From assembly GCA_950097015.1 (NCBI GenBank), contig CATNEN010000024.1, positions 3,513,501 through 3,577,500 of the forward strand: a DNA stretch of 64,000 nucleotides, read 5' to 3'. A model generated the notes under the pieces. The model had not been told where the DNA came from and searched no databases. It saw nothing but the letters and a program-made list of their open reading frames with translations. A program made the translations under genes and the position numbers. The stretch is from Macrostomum hystrix (Eukaryota > Platyhelminthes > Macrostomidae). Shown piece after piece: positions 25,063-34,984 of the stretch (the first letter of the stretch is position 1; each line of letters opens with the position of its first letter).

Positions 25063-25348
25063 ATGATTTCCCCGAAAACTGTGATTTTCCCGAAAACTGT
25101 GATTTCCCCGAAAACTGTGATTTCCCCGAAAACTGTGATTTCCCCGAAAACTGTGTTTTCCCGAAAACTGTATTTCCCCGAAAACTGTGTTTTCCCGAAA
25201 AACTGTGCTTTCCCGAAAACTGCGTTTTCCCGAAAAACTGTGTTTTCCCGAAAATTGTGATTTTCCCGAAAACTGTGCTTTCCCGAAAACTGCATGTGCT
25301 TTCACGAAAACTGTGTTTTCCCGAAAACTGTGTTTTCCCTGAAAATAA
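25063..25348. repeat. Minisatellite family A, third locus
   Basis: About 16 copies of GAAAACTGTGATTTCCCC-type units with TGTGTTTTCCCG variants. Directly abuts the next array at about 25349. Confidence 0.92.
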
Positions 25349-26022
25349 GTTATCCTATTAGATAAGTTATTCTGTTAGACAAGCTAAGCTGTTAGACAAG
25401 TCCTCCTGTTAGATAAGTTGTCCTGTTGGATAATTTATCCTGTTAGACAAGTCCTCCTGTTAGATAATTTATCCTGTTAGATAAGTTGTCCTGTTAGATA
25501 ACTTATCCTGTTAGATAATTTATCCTGTTAGACAAGTCCTCCTGTTAGATAATTTATCCTGTTAGACAAGTCCTCCTGTTAGATAATTTATCCTGTTAGA
25601 TAAGTTGTCCTGTTAGATAATTTATCTTGTTAGATAATTTATCCTGTTAGACAAGTCCTCCTGTTAGATAATTTATCCTGTTAGATAAGTTGTCCTGTTA
25701 GATAATTTATCTTGTTAGATAATTTATCCTGTTAGACAAGTCCTCCTGTTAGATAATTTATCCTGTTAGATAAGTTGTCCTGTTAGATAATTTATCCTGT
25801 TAGATAATTTATCCTGTTAGACAAGTCCTCCTGTTAGATAATTTATCCTGTTAGATAAGTTGTCCTGTTAGATAATTTATCTTGTTAGATAATTTATCCT
25901 GTTAGACAAGTCCTCCTGTTAGATAATTTATCCTGTTAGATAAGTTGTCCTGTTAGATAATTTATCCTGTTAGATAATTTATCCTGTTAGACAAGTCCTC
26001 CTGTTAGATAAGTTGTCCTGTT
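25349..26022. repeat. Minisatellite, 17-bp unit with higher-order structure
   Basis: Units are GTTAGATAATTTATCCT, GTTAGATAAGTTGTCCT and GTTAGACAAGTCCTCCT. The three types follow one another in a repeating order, giving blocks of about 100-120 bp copied several times. Confidence 0.95.
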
Positions 26023-26525
26023 AGGTTAGTAATATTTCTACCCAGTTTTATTCCGAAGCTTCCTCCTAAATAAAGTTTCTATTCTTTCGACGCAAACAAA
26101 CTTCTAGAAAGTACATTAACTCTGTACTTTCAAACCTAAATTGATTTGTTGATAATTTGACACCCTGAAGCAGGTCACCACTTGATGAGGGATGAGAATA
26201 GAAAAATTTGACACAAAGCATGAATCTCACTATGCCATCAGAATCACGGGAGACACTTGAGAAGTGAAGTAAAACGCATTGAATTAGTAGTACAGAAAGC
26301 TACACTGCTACATTTACTGAAGTAAGAAGCAAGATTGACAATTTTTCTGAGGTGCTACTACTATAAGTAGGGCTATTAAATGTGGGTAACTAAAACGATT
26401 TACTTACACAGTTTTTTTCAATTTTATAGTTAAACTTGAGCACATGAAAACAATACGATTTTTTACATGGAGTGAATTGACATATAGCCACTTTTCATTT
26501 TTACAGTAATTTTTATGTGAATCGG
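26023..26525. other. Gene-free AT-rich stretch
   Basis: Nothing supported. Confidence 0.4.
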
Positions 26526-26790
26526 GCCAGATGTGCAGCCGACAGCACAGCCGCAGCTATTGCGCGGCGCATCTGAAGGCTGCGTACGGCTGTTCAGTCC
26601 ATGGACTGGGGAGGCGCCACACTCCACCCTCAATTAACCCAGCTAATGCTGGTTCCCATTTAACAGCCGGTTGAACTGAAGCAATTGAGTGTCTTGCTAA
26701 AGGACACAAACAGTTCAGTGGATTTGGGAATCGAACCCCCGACCTTCAAGTCGTAAGTCCGATGCTCCAACCACTAGGCTACAACCACTT
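26526..26790 (-). mobile_element. tRNA-derived SINE, best copy
   Basis: Read on the minus strand, the element starts with a tRNA-like head: box A TAGCCTAGTGG, an anticodon-arm-like middle, and box B GGTTCGATTCC. The body follows: CCTTTAGCAAGACACTCAAT, CCAGCATTAGCTGGG, CAGTCCATGGACTG, GTACGCAGCCTTCAGATGCG. Boxes A and B form an internal RNA polymerase III promoter, the mark of tRNA-derived SINEs, which move using LINE machinery in trans. Related copies are at 1-165, 17.85, 30.5, 31.2, 43.0, 54.5, 54.8 and 58.9 kb. Confidence 0.85.
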
Positions 26791-27311
26791 TAGGTAACCG
26801 AGTAAAGTCTTCCAGTCTCTGTCTTGCTTGCATTCGTGGCAGCAATTATTTCATTAGTATCGCTTTTGACAAATTATTTGATTGTGTAAAATATAACTGC
26901 TCAGAACTCATAGAAACAGGTGTTAATTGTTGGGAGCAAAATTGTCGATTAAAGGAAGCAGAATAAACGCAGGCCTTTAGGCGCGGAATAACTGTAATTA
27001 ATGCCATAGACATTTTGCGTCAGTAAGCCATCGATAATTGGCCATTATCTGCCCCAGAAAAAAATTAGCGGAAATTAATTGGTCTATGGCCATCAGCCTC
27101 AGTAGATCTACTAACCCTCAGTAGACTTTGCTCATGGACATCTATATATAGCATCTATATATATAGATGACTTTCCTAAACTGCTTGTGTCCGTGACTTG
27201 GATTTAGCTTACATTGTAGAGAGAAGTAAAATATTCCATTTGCTTAAACGCGCTACTTAAAGTAATATCACAAGGAAACCTTAGATAGAACGTTTAATCT
27301 ATTTTTAGGAA
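26791..27311. other. Gene-free stretch upstream of promoter
   Basis: AT-rich with a TATATA tract near 27143-27165. No gene seen. Confidence 0.4.
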
Positions 27312-27500
27312 TGAGTCATGCGCTATTTTTAGAAACAAAGTCATGTGACATGAAACCGGAGAACCGGTTCTCGACAGCTGTATTTGCTTGAATTCAAAAT
27401 ATGGTCAAACTCACAATCATGACTCACTAAACAAATATGTGTGACCTAAGTAAACACCCGGTAGTAGAACCGGTTTTCCCCCAAAATTTTACTATAAATA
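27312..27500 (+). promoter_or_regulatory. Promoter with AP-1, Grainyhead-type and TATA motifs
   Basis: In order on the plus strand: TGAGTCA (27312-27318), TCATGTGA (27341-27348), AACCGGTT (27362-27369, inside a longer near-palindrome), TGACTCA (27420-27426), AACCGGTT (27468-27475) and TATAAATA (27493-27500). TGAGTCA/TGACTCA is the AP-1 consensus and AACCGGTT the Grainyhead/CP2 consensus. An initiator-like TTCAGAC at 27525-27531 sits about 30 bp after the TATA box. A spliced transcript appears to start there. Motif occurrence is seen directly; binding is inference. Confidence 0.55.
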
Positions 27501-27526
27501 CAAGCGAAAATCCGAGCTGAAAATTC

Positions 27527-28303
27527 AGACTCGGAGCGGTCCACCGGACTTCAAAACACCTTACGAAGAAGAGGACTCATCTCTGAGGGAAAGACAAGTG
27601 GTAAGCGCTTTACTAGACAGAGTTATTTATTGCTAGCAATCGTTGTTGAATTGAACTAAGTTTACGAGAGCCACATATCGTCGATAAATTTGAGAAAGGC
27701 CTCCTTGTTTCCTAGGATACATTCCTAGAGGATTATTGATTGATTTGATTTGAGTTATCCGTTATCTTTCGGAGGTAACGAAGAAAACGCCCTTCAGGAG
27801 GACCTATTAGAGATATACCAGAGAGATTTCAATTTCAATTTTCACTAGGGCGCACGTTTCTATTGTGAATTCCGAGCTCGAGAAAACCGAAAAGTAATCT
27901 GATTCGCTCTCGTCATTTATTGGCCAACAGACAAACTCAAGCAGCTGCCAAGAAGACAAAGAAGACAAGAAGACTACAAAGACTCAAGAAGCAACAGAAC
28001 CGATACTTCACAGTCGATCAGTACAAGGAGAAGAAGAACCGCCGGCTGTCGAAGACCAAAGACTACGAACTACTCACTACCAAGGAAGAAGAAGCAACTG
28101 CAGTAAGTGTCACGTGACTGTTATAAACTCCTAGGCAATTGTTCCCCATTGTCTAGAAGTGGGAGTTTCATGTGTCTGATCAACACGCAAAACTCTTCAA
28201 CAAGTCTATGGAATACTGTTTTGATTGCCTAAATTCCCATTTAAATTGTCAATAGCGAAAATCGCGTACGTCAAGCTCACAGTTTTAATCTCGTGCCAAT
28301 AAA
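27527..28303 (+). ncRNA. Putative spliced transcript without ATG in its visible exons
   Basis: Downstream of the TATA promoter, exon 1 (about 27527-27600) ends at GTG|GTAAGC. Exon 2 (27931-28102) lies between a CCAACAG acceptor and a GCA|GTAAGTG donor. An AATAAA poly(A) signal is at 28298-28303. Neither exon contains an ATG. Exon 2 is purine-rich (repeated AAGAAGACAAAG-like words), and all three plus frames are open through it. It could be a long non-coding RNA, a 5' leader of a gene whose ATG lies in a later exon, or an LTR-like promoter remnant; I found no LTR pair. A lysine/arginine-rich ORF at 27920-28117 needs a non-ATG start, so I do not call it protein. Confidence 0.4.
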
Positions 28304-28958
28304 GCCTAGAAAATTAGTTTAAATTGTCGGCTTTTTTAATGAGCAATGAGGTCACGCTATGAGGCCTTACCCTGTCTGATTAGAAAACTGGAAATTTGGA
28401 TGCTAGAAAAAACGAATAAAATGTCAGAATTTGAGGAATTTGAGTAGGATTAAAATTTTTTTGGGACCTCAATCGCATGGCAACAATTAGTTCTATATTC
28501 AGAGATTTGTAAAAAATTGTTTATTAGAAAAATGACAAAAATATTGTTTTGAAAGTTTCATTCTTCAGTGCAAGCTAAAAAAGCTATCGGTGCATTAGCA
28601 ACACAAGATTCCCTCCGTATAGGAATTAAAGCGTTTCGTTGCCAGGGTAAACAACGTCAATAATAGAAGAAATTTCTGTAGTTTTACTTCTTAAAAAATT
28701 AAATATAATGCTAGTAAGTTTGACTATCGCTTTTAGTAATCAACGCATAGCTAATGTAAGCATTCGTATTCGATGTAAAAACAAGTAAAAAATTATATTG
28801 AATTGACAAACAATAATATATGCAAGACTTTTACACAGAAGTATGCGCGACACAGATTGAGCTAATATAGTTTTTTTTCTGATTACTTAATAATTATTTT
28901 CTTCTGAACAATATCTATCAGTATCAAATCATACATTTTTAATGTATTCAGCAAAGGT
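28304..28958. other. Gene-free AT-rich stretch
   Basis: Probably the 3' flank shared by the plus-strand transcript and the minus-strand receptor gene. AATAAA on the minus strand occurs near 28520 and could serve the receptor. Confidence 0.35.
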
Positions 28959-29318
28959 CATCTACAGCACACTCTAGATGCAGTTCATAGTCCATCTACA
29001 GCACACTCTAGATGCAGTTCATAGTCCATCTACAGCACACTCTAGATGCAGTTCATAGTCCATCTACAGCACACTCTAGATGCAGTTCATAGTCCATCTA
29101 CAGCACACTCTAGATGCAGTTCATAGTCCATCTACAGCACACTCTAGATGCAGTTCATAGCCCATCTACAGCACACTCTAGATGCAGTTCATAGCCCATC
29201 TACAGCACACTCTAGATGCAGTTCATAGCCCATCTACAGCACACTCTAGATGCAGTTCATAGCCCATCTACAGCACACTCTAGATGCAGTTCATAGCCCA
29301 TCTACAGCACACTCTAGA
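28959..29318. repeat. Minisatellite, 34-bp unit, 11 near-identical copies at the receptor 3' end
   Basis: Exactly spaced 34-bp units starting CATCTACAGCACACTC and continuing TAGATGCAGTTCATAGTCC. The only recurrent change is AGTCC to AGCCC, in the copies nearest the receptor. CATCTA and TAGATG form a 6-bp inverted repeat around a 10-nt loop in each unit. The array ends 25 bp after the receptor stop codon in the direction of transcription, so it is very likely in its 3' UTR. Confidence 0.95.
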
Positions 29319-29343
29319 AATGGCTGTCCACTCGCTCGCTGTC

Positions 29344-30428
29344 TCAAATTTGTCTCCTCCGCCCCTGGCAGGTCAGCAGCCGTTTGAAGGCCTTTCTGAA
29401 GTCCCTATTGAACACGGTGTAGATGACAGGGTTCAGGGCGCTGTTGCAATAGCCAAGCCAGAAGAAAATGTCGAACAGAAGGTGCGGCACGCAGCGGCAG
29501 AATGTGTCGGTCAGGTAGGTGGTAAAAAACGGCAGCCAGCAGGCAACGAATGCGCCGACAATCAGGCCGACAATCACGGTGGCCCGGCGCTCCTTGCTCC
29601 GCGCCATCTGTCGCTGCTGTCGAATCGCTTTGCGCAGCTCCTTGTCGCCGCCGGCTGCGTCATCGACCTCCTCGACTGCCGCCGCTGCTAGCGGTCGGAG
29701 CGGCAGCTCGCAGTGCGCCTGTCCACCGCCTCCGCCATTGTCGCCGCCGCCACCGGCGCGACGCTGATTCCCGCGACGTCGCTGGGCCCGCCGCCTGGCC
29801 ACCTGGAAGATGCGCACGTACACAATCAGCATGATCAGCATGGGAATGTAGAAGCTGGCAATGCTGGAATACAGCACGTATCCGGGATCGCTTGTCAGCT
29901 CGCATTTGTAATCGCTCGACTGCGGCTTCCGCCAGCCAAGCAGCGGCGGCAGACAGACCATCGCTGATAGCAGCCACACCGTGGCCATCATGCCAGCCGC
30001 TCGACGCTTTGTTCGCCGCTGTGGATAAGTCAAAGCCTGCGACACGCTCCAGTATCTGTCCAGACTGATGAGGCACAGGTGAGTGATGCTGGCCGTGCAC
30101 ATCAGCACATCGATTGCCAGCCAAAGCTCGCACCAGCGTCTGCCAAAGATCCAGGCGTTCAGCAGCTGATTGGACAGAGAGAAGGGCATCACCAGCAGGC
30201 CGAGCAGCAGGTCGGCGAAAGCCAGCGAAGCCAAGAACCAGTTCTGGACGCCGCTGACTTTCTTGTCACGCCAGATGGCCAGAATGACCAGCAGGTTGCC
30301 GAGAACCACCAGAACCCAGACTGCGGCGACGGCCACCGCAATGGCTGCGGCCGCTGGCGCCGGGTACTTCAGACAGGGAACCGACGAGAGTTCGAAGTGT
30401 AAAGAGGTGCTGTTTACACCTGCTGACA

Positions 30429-30460
<32 letters not shown>

Positions 30461-30480
30461 GTGGAATTGCAACTGCCCAT
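29344..30480 (-). CDS. Alpha2-adrenergic-like octopamine-type amine GPCR, intronless
   Basis: 378-residue class A receptor for a biogenic amine in the plasma membrane, most like alpha2-adrenergic and insect alpha2-type octopamine receptors, which usually couple to Gi. Seven membrane segments lie at about residues 45-70, 80-102, 117-140, 162-182, 202-225, 300-322 and 333-355. Visible marks: N62 (TM1), D90 (TM2), amine-binding D124 (TM3), S205/S206/S209 (TM5), DRY at 141-143, disulfide partners C117 and C193, CWLP at 314-317, NPVIY at 350-354, and the tail FNRDFRKAFKRLL, close to vertebrate alpha2 receptors. N-glycosylation sites are at N5 and N23. Odd features: a 10-Gln run at 8-17, an Ala run before TM1, and a short, Gly- and Arg-rich third loop. 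The start is the only Met before TM1. Octopamine, tyramine or another amine cannot be decided from sequence alone. Confidence 0.93.
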
Positions 30481-30537
30481 TGAGTTTGACGGTATAGCTC
30501 CTGGATTTAATTTAATAAACTTAGTTTAATATTTACG

Positions 30538-30700
30538 TCAAAGGTCATGAGTTCGATCCTAAATGAATTGAAACAATTTTCAATTAAGGCGAGGTACCCT
30601 TAAATTCAAAGAGCTTAAGTTCTGTAAGTTCTGGTGACAGCATCTGATGGGGTTGAAATTCTGGTGGGTTGAAAGGTTCAAACGGCTTGACTGACTATGA
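30538..30700 (+). repeat. Degenerate tRNA-derived SINE, plus orientation
   Basis: AAGGTCATGAGTTCGATCC followed by GAATTGAAACAATTTT matches the head/body junction of the 58.9 kb copy. GATGGGGTTGAAATTCTGG also matches its body. It lies directly upstream of the receptor gene in opposite orientation. Confidence 0.45.
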
Positions 30701-30959
30701 CTATGATGCGATCCATCAACACATCAATGTGGAATAAAAACAGTTTTTAGAGTGTGGCTTCGCTCGTTCTTTCTTTTTTTCTACTCAAACATTACGAACA
30801 TACGAGAAGTTCTCAATCAAGCCTGACCAAGTGTCATCAATCAAATTAATCTTACGGCCCAATACGGCTCCACTTAGTCAGTTAGGTTCGCAGAAAATGT
30901 CATGCGGGACTCTCAGAGAAGTCAACTCGAGATGAAAATTACTGAGACCTTTTTTGTGA

Positions 30960-31155
30960 ACTTTCGAGCTGTGGTCTTTTGTGGTCTTGTCGAGCCCTTG
31001 AGGGCCAACCTCCATGGCACAGTGCAATTGTACGCGTATGTGAGCGTGTGCCTGCGTACGGTATCTGTGTGCGTGTTGTGTGTGCTCAGGAGTCAGTGAA
31101 ATAGGCAGAACTGCCTCCTCGCTGGCTGCGGGTCTAGTGTCACCAAATAATGTTC
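30960..31155 (-). repeat. SINE body module 2 copy
   Basis: Reverse complement contains TGACTCCTGAGCACACAC and TGGAGGTTGGCCCTCAA, matching 44155-44275 in order, plus CCGCAGCCAGCGAGGA as at 23.2 kb and at the window start. It lies downstream, in element orientation, of the SINE head at 31195-31350, so the two may be one element split by (TTA)n. Confidence 0.55.
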
Positions 31156-31166
31156 GCATGCAACTA

Positions 31167-31190
31167 TTATTATTATTATTATTATTACTA
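31167..31190. repeat. (ATT)n microsatellite
   Basis: Eight ATT units between the two SINE modules. Confidence 0.85.
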
Positions 31191-31194
31191 CCCC

Positions 31195-31350
31195 AACTAA
31201 TACTGGTACCCGTTAAACAGCTAAATGAACCGCAACAACGCAGAGTTGTGTCTTGCTAAAGGATCCGAAATGTTTTCCGTGGAGTCGGGAATCGAACCCC
31301 CGACCTTCAAGTTTGTGACTCCGACGCTCAATCAACTAGGCAACAACAAC
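31195..31350 (-). mobile_element. tRNA-derived SINE, head and first body part
   Basis: Minus-strand box A TTGCCTAGTTG and box B GGTTCGATTCC are separated as in a tRNA gene. They are followed by CCTTTAGCAAGACACAACTC and CCAGTATTAGTTGGGG as in the 26.5 kb copy. Confidence 0.75.
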
Positions 31351-32084
31351 CGATTAAACTAGATCAGTTTTCCTCTAGAAGAATAATCTACCAGAAAAAA
31401 AGTCGTTGAGACACTTTCTTACCTTCGGTTTAATTCGATTGAACAGATAATTAAAGTGAAGATTGGTTCCTACTAAAAATAATAATTGATTCAAGAAAAT
31501 ATCTCTTTAACTCGTTAGTTCTTCTTTTTCCCGCTTAAATGTTCCCCCTTAAACAGAAGATTTCCCAGAGAAACATCTGCAGCAAATCCCGTGACCAATA
31601 GGACAGCGTAGGGAGTTTAAACTCGAGATCGAGACCCGTGATTGGCTGCCTGGCTGAGGTGGGTGTCAGAGTGGCGAAAACGTTTTACAGGATTCTGCAA
31701 TCAAAGTCGGGCACGCAATCAGTGCTGCACTTGTATCAGCTTCGGCTGGGATGATGCCTCTATGCCCCCTATCCATATTTCCGTTGAAAGGCCGCATTAG
31801 CGGACACAGGAACAGGAACGCGATATTAAATCTCAGATTAGCCATTGTACCTAGCTATAATCCATCATTGATTTAGCAGCCTGAATGGGAATGCATAAGA
31901 GTATTTTAAGCGTCGCATGACCACCATGCCTGACAAGCATCTTGCTGATTAAGTGTATCACCTGTTGGGATAGCCGCTATGGGTATTTAGTAAGCATATA
32001 AGTGTACTTATGGTTCTTATGGTCAATATGAAAAGGATTGATTTTTTGTAGGTCAAAAATATTGTGCTGAATTATACGAGCTGC
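31351..32084. other. Gene-free stretch
   Basis: Unique AT-rich sequence; nothing supported. Confidence 0.4.
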
Positions 32085-32790
32085 TTATGAGAGAGTGCTC
32101 ACATGTGAATGACAGTGTGCTCATATGGCAATGAGTGTGCTCACATGTGAATGACAGTGTGCTCATATGGCAATGAGTGTACTCACATGGCGATGAGTGT
32201 GCTCACTTGTGAATGAGTGTGCTCACATGTGAATAACAGTGAGCTCAAATGGCAATGAGTGTGCTCACTTGTGAATGAGTGTGCTCACTTGTGAATGACA
32301 GTGAGCTCATATGGCAATGAGTGTGCTCACTTGTGAATGAGTTTGCTCTCTTGTGAATAACAGTGAGCTCAAATGGCAATAAGTGTGCTCACTTGTGTAT
32401 GAGTTTGCTCTCTTGTGAATGACAGTGAGCTCATATGGCAATGAGTGTGCTCACTTGTGAATGAGTTTGCTCTCTTGTGAATAACAGTGAGCTCAAATGG
32501 CAATAAGTGTGCTCACTTGTGTATGAGTGTGCTCACATGTGAATGACAGTGTGCTGACATGTGAATGACAGTGTGCTGACATGTGAATGTCAGGGTGCTT
32601 ACATGTGAATGACAGTGTGCTCACATGTGAATATCAGGGTGCTTAAATGTGAATGAGTGTGCTCACTTGTGAATGACGGGGCGCTCCCATTTGAATGAGT
32701 GCTTATATCTGAATGACAGGGTGCTCCCATGTGAATGACATGTGCTCATTTATTAATGACAAGTGTGCTCATGTCTGAATGAATGAGAAT
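32085..32790. repeat. Minisatellite family B, first locus, about 21-24 bp unit
   Basis: Units GTGCTCACATGTGAATGACA and shorter GTGCTCACTTGTGAATGA, with GCTCATATGGCAATGA variants. Related to the more regular array at 34985-35640. Confidence 0.92.
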
Positions 32791-33052
32791 TAAGCCTTAA
32801 CATAAGTTCAACGGTCAGTTTCTGGCATTCAGAAGAAGATACTAGAAGATTATTATTATTAGCACAACTGCTATCCTTCTGTATTGTGTGGCATCACAGA
32901 GTGAGAAATTAATTTTAGACTTCCATTCAGACCCAGACACAGTACTCAATCTGTTCTCAAGCAGAAATCTGAGAATACTTTGCCCCCTCTCCCCAACCAC
33001 CACCTCATAAAACAGATCCCTACAGTTGGGAACTGCTCAGCACTGGGGGTCA

Positions 33053-33367
33053 CTATAGTCGGGTTCTGAGCCTCGATTTCCTGATCGCTCGCCCTCCTGG
33101 CTTCCCGCCCCCCGCCAACGGTCCGACCTCCGGAAGTTGCGAAACTTCATGGGTCTGAGGCTTAGACTGTTTTTTTAAACCTCGGAGAAGGAATGAGCGA
33201 AGGAATTCGTCAGATTTGCTGGCTTCAGACTGTGAATAATAAAACTGCTGCTTGAAATAGTTTGGGGAATCGGTGAGCGCGGAGCTGGGGTGGTCGCAGC
33301 TCAGGTAGGAGGGAACAAGTGCGCTAGGGATATGTTGACTAGACCCGAATCCCACACTCGTATACAT
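33053..33367 (-). CDS. Hypothetical 104-residue ORF
   Basis: ATG-initiated minus-strand frame opening MYTSVGFGSSQHIPSALVPS, rich in Ser/Tyr/Phe, then a basic C-terminal half with GLKKQSKPQT and RAIRKSRLRTRL. The sequence is not repetitive and the composition is protein-like, but there is no recognised domain, conserved neighbour or clear splice site. It lies 2.6 kb upstream of the receptor on the same strand. It may be a first exon of something else or chance. Confidence 0.25.
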   Translation of the reverse strand: MYTSVGFGSSQHIPSALVPSYLSCDHPSSALTDSPNYFKQQFYYSQSEASKSDEFLRSFLLRGLKKQSKPQTHEVSQLPEVGPLAGGGKPGGRAIRKSRLRTRL

Positions 33368-33669
33368 GTTTGCTCTCGGGGGGCCAATGCTTAGCTAAGC
33401 TATGCATTCCACTCGCCCTGCTGCTGTTTTGCCCGCTCAGTTCTTAGCTCTTCTTTCTTAGAAATGTTCTTTCATTAGGCGAGACCATTGCTTCTGGCTG
33501 CAGCGCGCGCTGTCAGCTGACTGACAGTAAATTCTTCAAGTCTGGCAGGGTTAGACTGACAGTTTCTTATTTCACTGTCCTCAACTGCATCCGTCACTTG
33601 AGTCTCTGCTGTGCAATATTATGCTAGTATTGACTTATTTCTGACTTATGTCTCTCCCTAATCTCTAAC

Positions 33670-34262
33670 CTCTAATCTAATCTCTACCTCTCTACCTCCC
33701 TCTACCTCTCTCTCTACCTCGCTCTACCTCTCTCTACCTCTCTACCTCTCTCTACCTCTTTCTACCTCTCTCTACCTCTCTCTACCTCTCTACCTCTTTC
33801 TACCTCTCTCTACCTCTCTCTACCTCTCTCTACCTCTCTACCTCTCTCTACCTCTCTACCTCTCTCTACCTCTCTCTACCTCTCTCTACCTCTCTACCTC
33901 TCTCTACCTCTCTACCTCTCTCTACCTCCTTCTACCTCTCTACCTCTCTCTACCTCTCTCTAACTCTCTCTACACTTTTTCTACCTCTCTCTACCTCTCT
34001 CTACCTCTCTCTACCTCTCTCTACCTCTCTCTACCTCTCTCTACCTCTCTCTACCTCTCTCTACCTCTCTCTACCTCTCTCTACCTCTCTCTCCCTCTCT
34101 CCCTCTCTCTACCTCTTTCTGCCTCTCTCTACCTTTTTCTACCTCTCTCTACCTCTCTCTACCTCTCTCTACCTCAGTGTCCTCTCTCTACCTCTCTCTA
34201 CCTCAGTGTCCTCTCTCTACCTCTCTCTACCTCTCTCCACCTCTCTCTCTACTTCTCTATGC
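33670..34262. repeat. Minisatellite, 10-bp unit CTCTCTACCT
   Basis: About 55-60 pyrimidine-only units of CTCTCTACCT and CTCTACCT. Three AGTGTC-type interruptions occur near 34172-34212. Confidence 0.95.
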
Positions 34263-34984
34263 CTCTGTATTCAGCCCATACAACATTTTTCTCTCTATTA
34301 ATCAAAAGCTAAACAGAAGGGGACTAAAAATCTGGTATCAGAGGCAACAGATTCATCGGCTCGCCTCCCATCTGTCCGTGGGCAGTCATCTGTCATAAAA
34401 AATGATCAAATCATTTGATATTTCAATATCAATATTTCGATTCGAAATTTGCTAATCTGTGAGCTGATTTTCCAGGAAATATGCTAGAGCAATTTAGTTA
34501 AAATGTACTTTCAAATTGATAAATATTTAGCTCAATCGCGTCGCTTAACCTTTCTGGTCGAGAGGGTGGACGAAGAAAATATGGACTAGATTTCGTTACC
34601 ATGGATTATCAAAGTACAAGTTAGACTAGCGTACTTTTGCCCTGATAATAATGGCGCATTCATTTTATAGCAAAAGTTTATCTAATCCTTATCTATCGTT
34701 GATGCTTTCAGAAGCCAAGGACTTCTATATTTAGCATATCCGTTATATATTAGATGCTTTCTATAGAAGTTCTTGGTTGGGGCTATGGGGTCAGATTTGG
34801 TGTCAGATTTCGAAATATCCCCGAGGCCAACACTGCTCCGCAACTGTTGTCTGATAAGCTAATAATATGCAATGCCATGGCCTGCTCAATCGATGCAACA
34901 CATGACGACAACGGGCGAACCGCTGTGGTTGCAGAACTCAGATTCACTGATGTACTTTGATATTATGCTAACATTCTAACTACC
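34263..34984. other. Gene-free AT-rich stretch
   Basis: Unique sequence between arrays. A 68-residue plus ORF at 34754-34960 has no support. Confidence 0.4.

Noticed and set aside
26700-26790. Functional tRNA gene
   Set aside because: Boxes A and B are present, but the sequence continues into a body shared by many dispersed copies, so it is a SINE head.
27920-28117. Small lysine/arginine-rich protein
   Set aside because: The frame has no ATG and crosses an acceptor and a donor; two other frames are equally open across the exon.
27331-28303. LTR retrotransposon end
   Set aside because: TATA and AATAAA are spaced as in some LTRs, but no second LTR, primer-binding site or gag/pol reading frame was seen nearby.
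28959-29318. CRISPR array
   Set aside because: Units are directly tandem without unique spacers, and the surrounding genes are animal. The same applies to the other arrays.
29284-30529. Several plus-strand ORFs over the receptor
   Set aside because: Antisense shadows of a GC-rich coding exon whose minus-strand product is an unambiguous GPCR.
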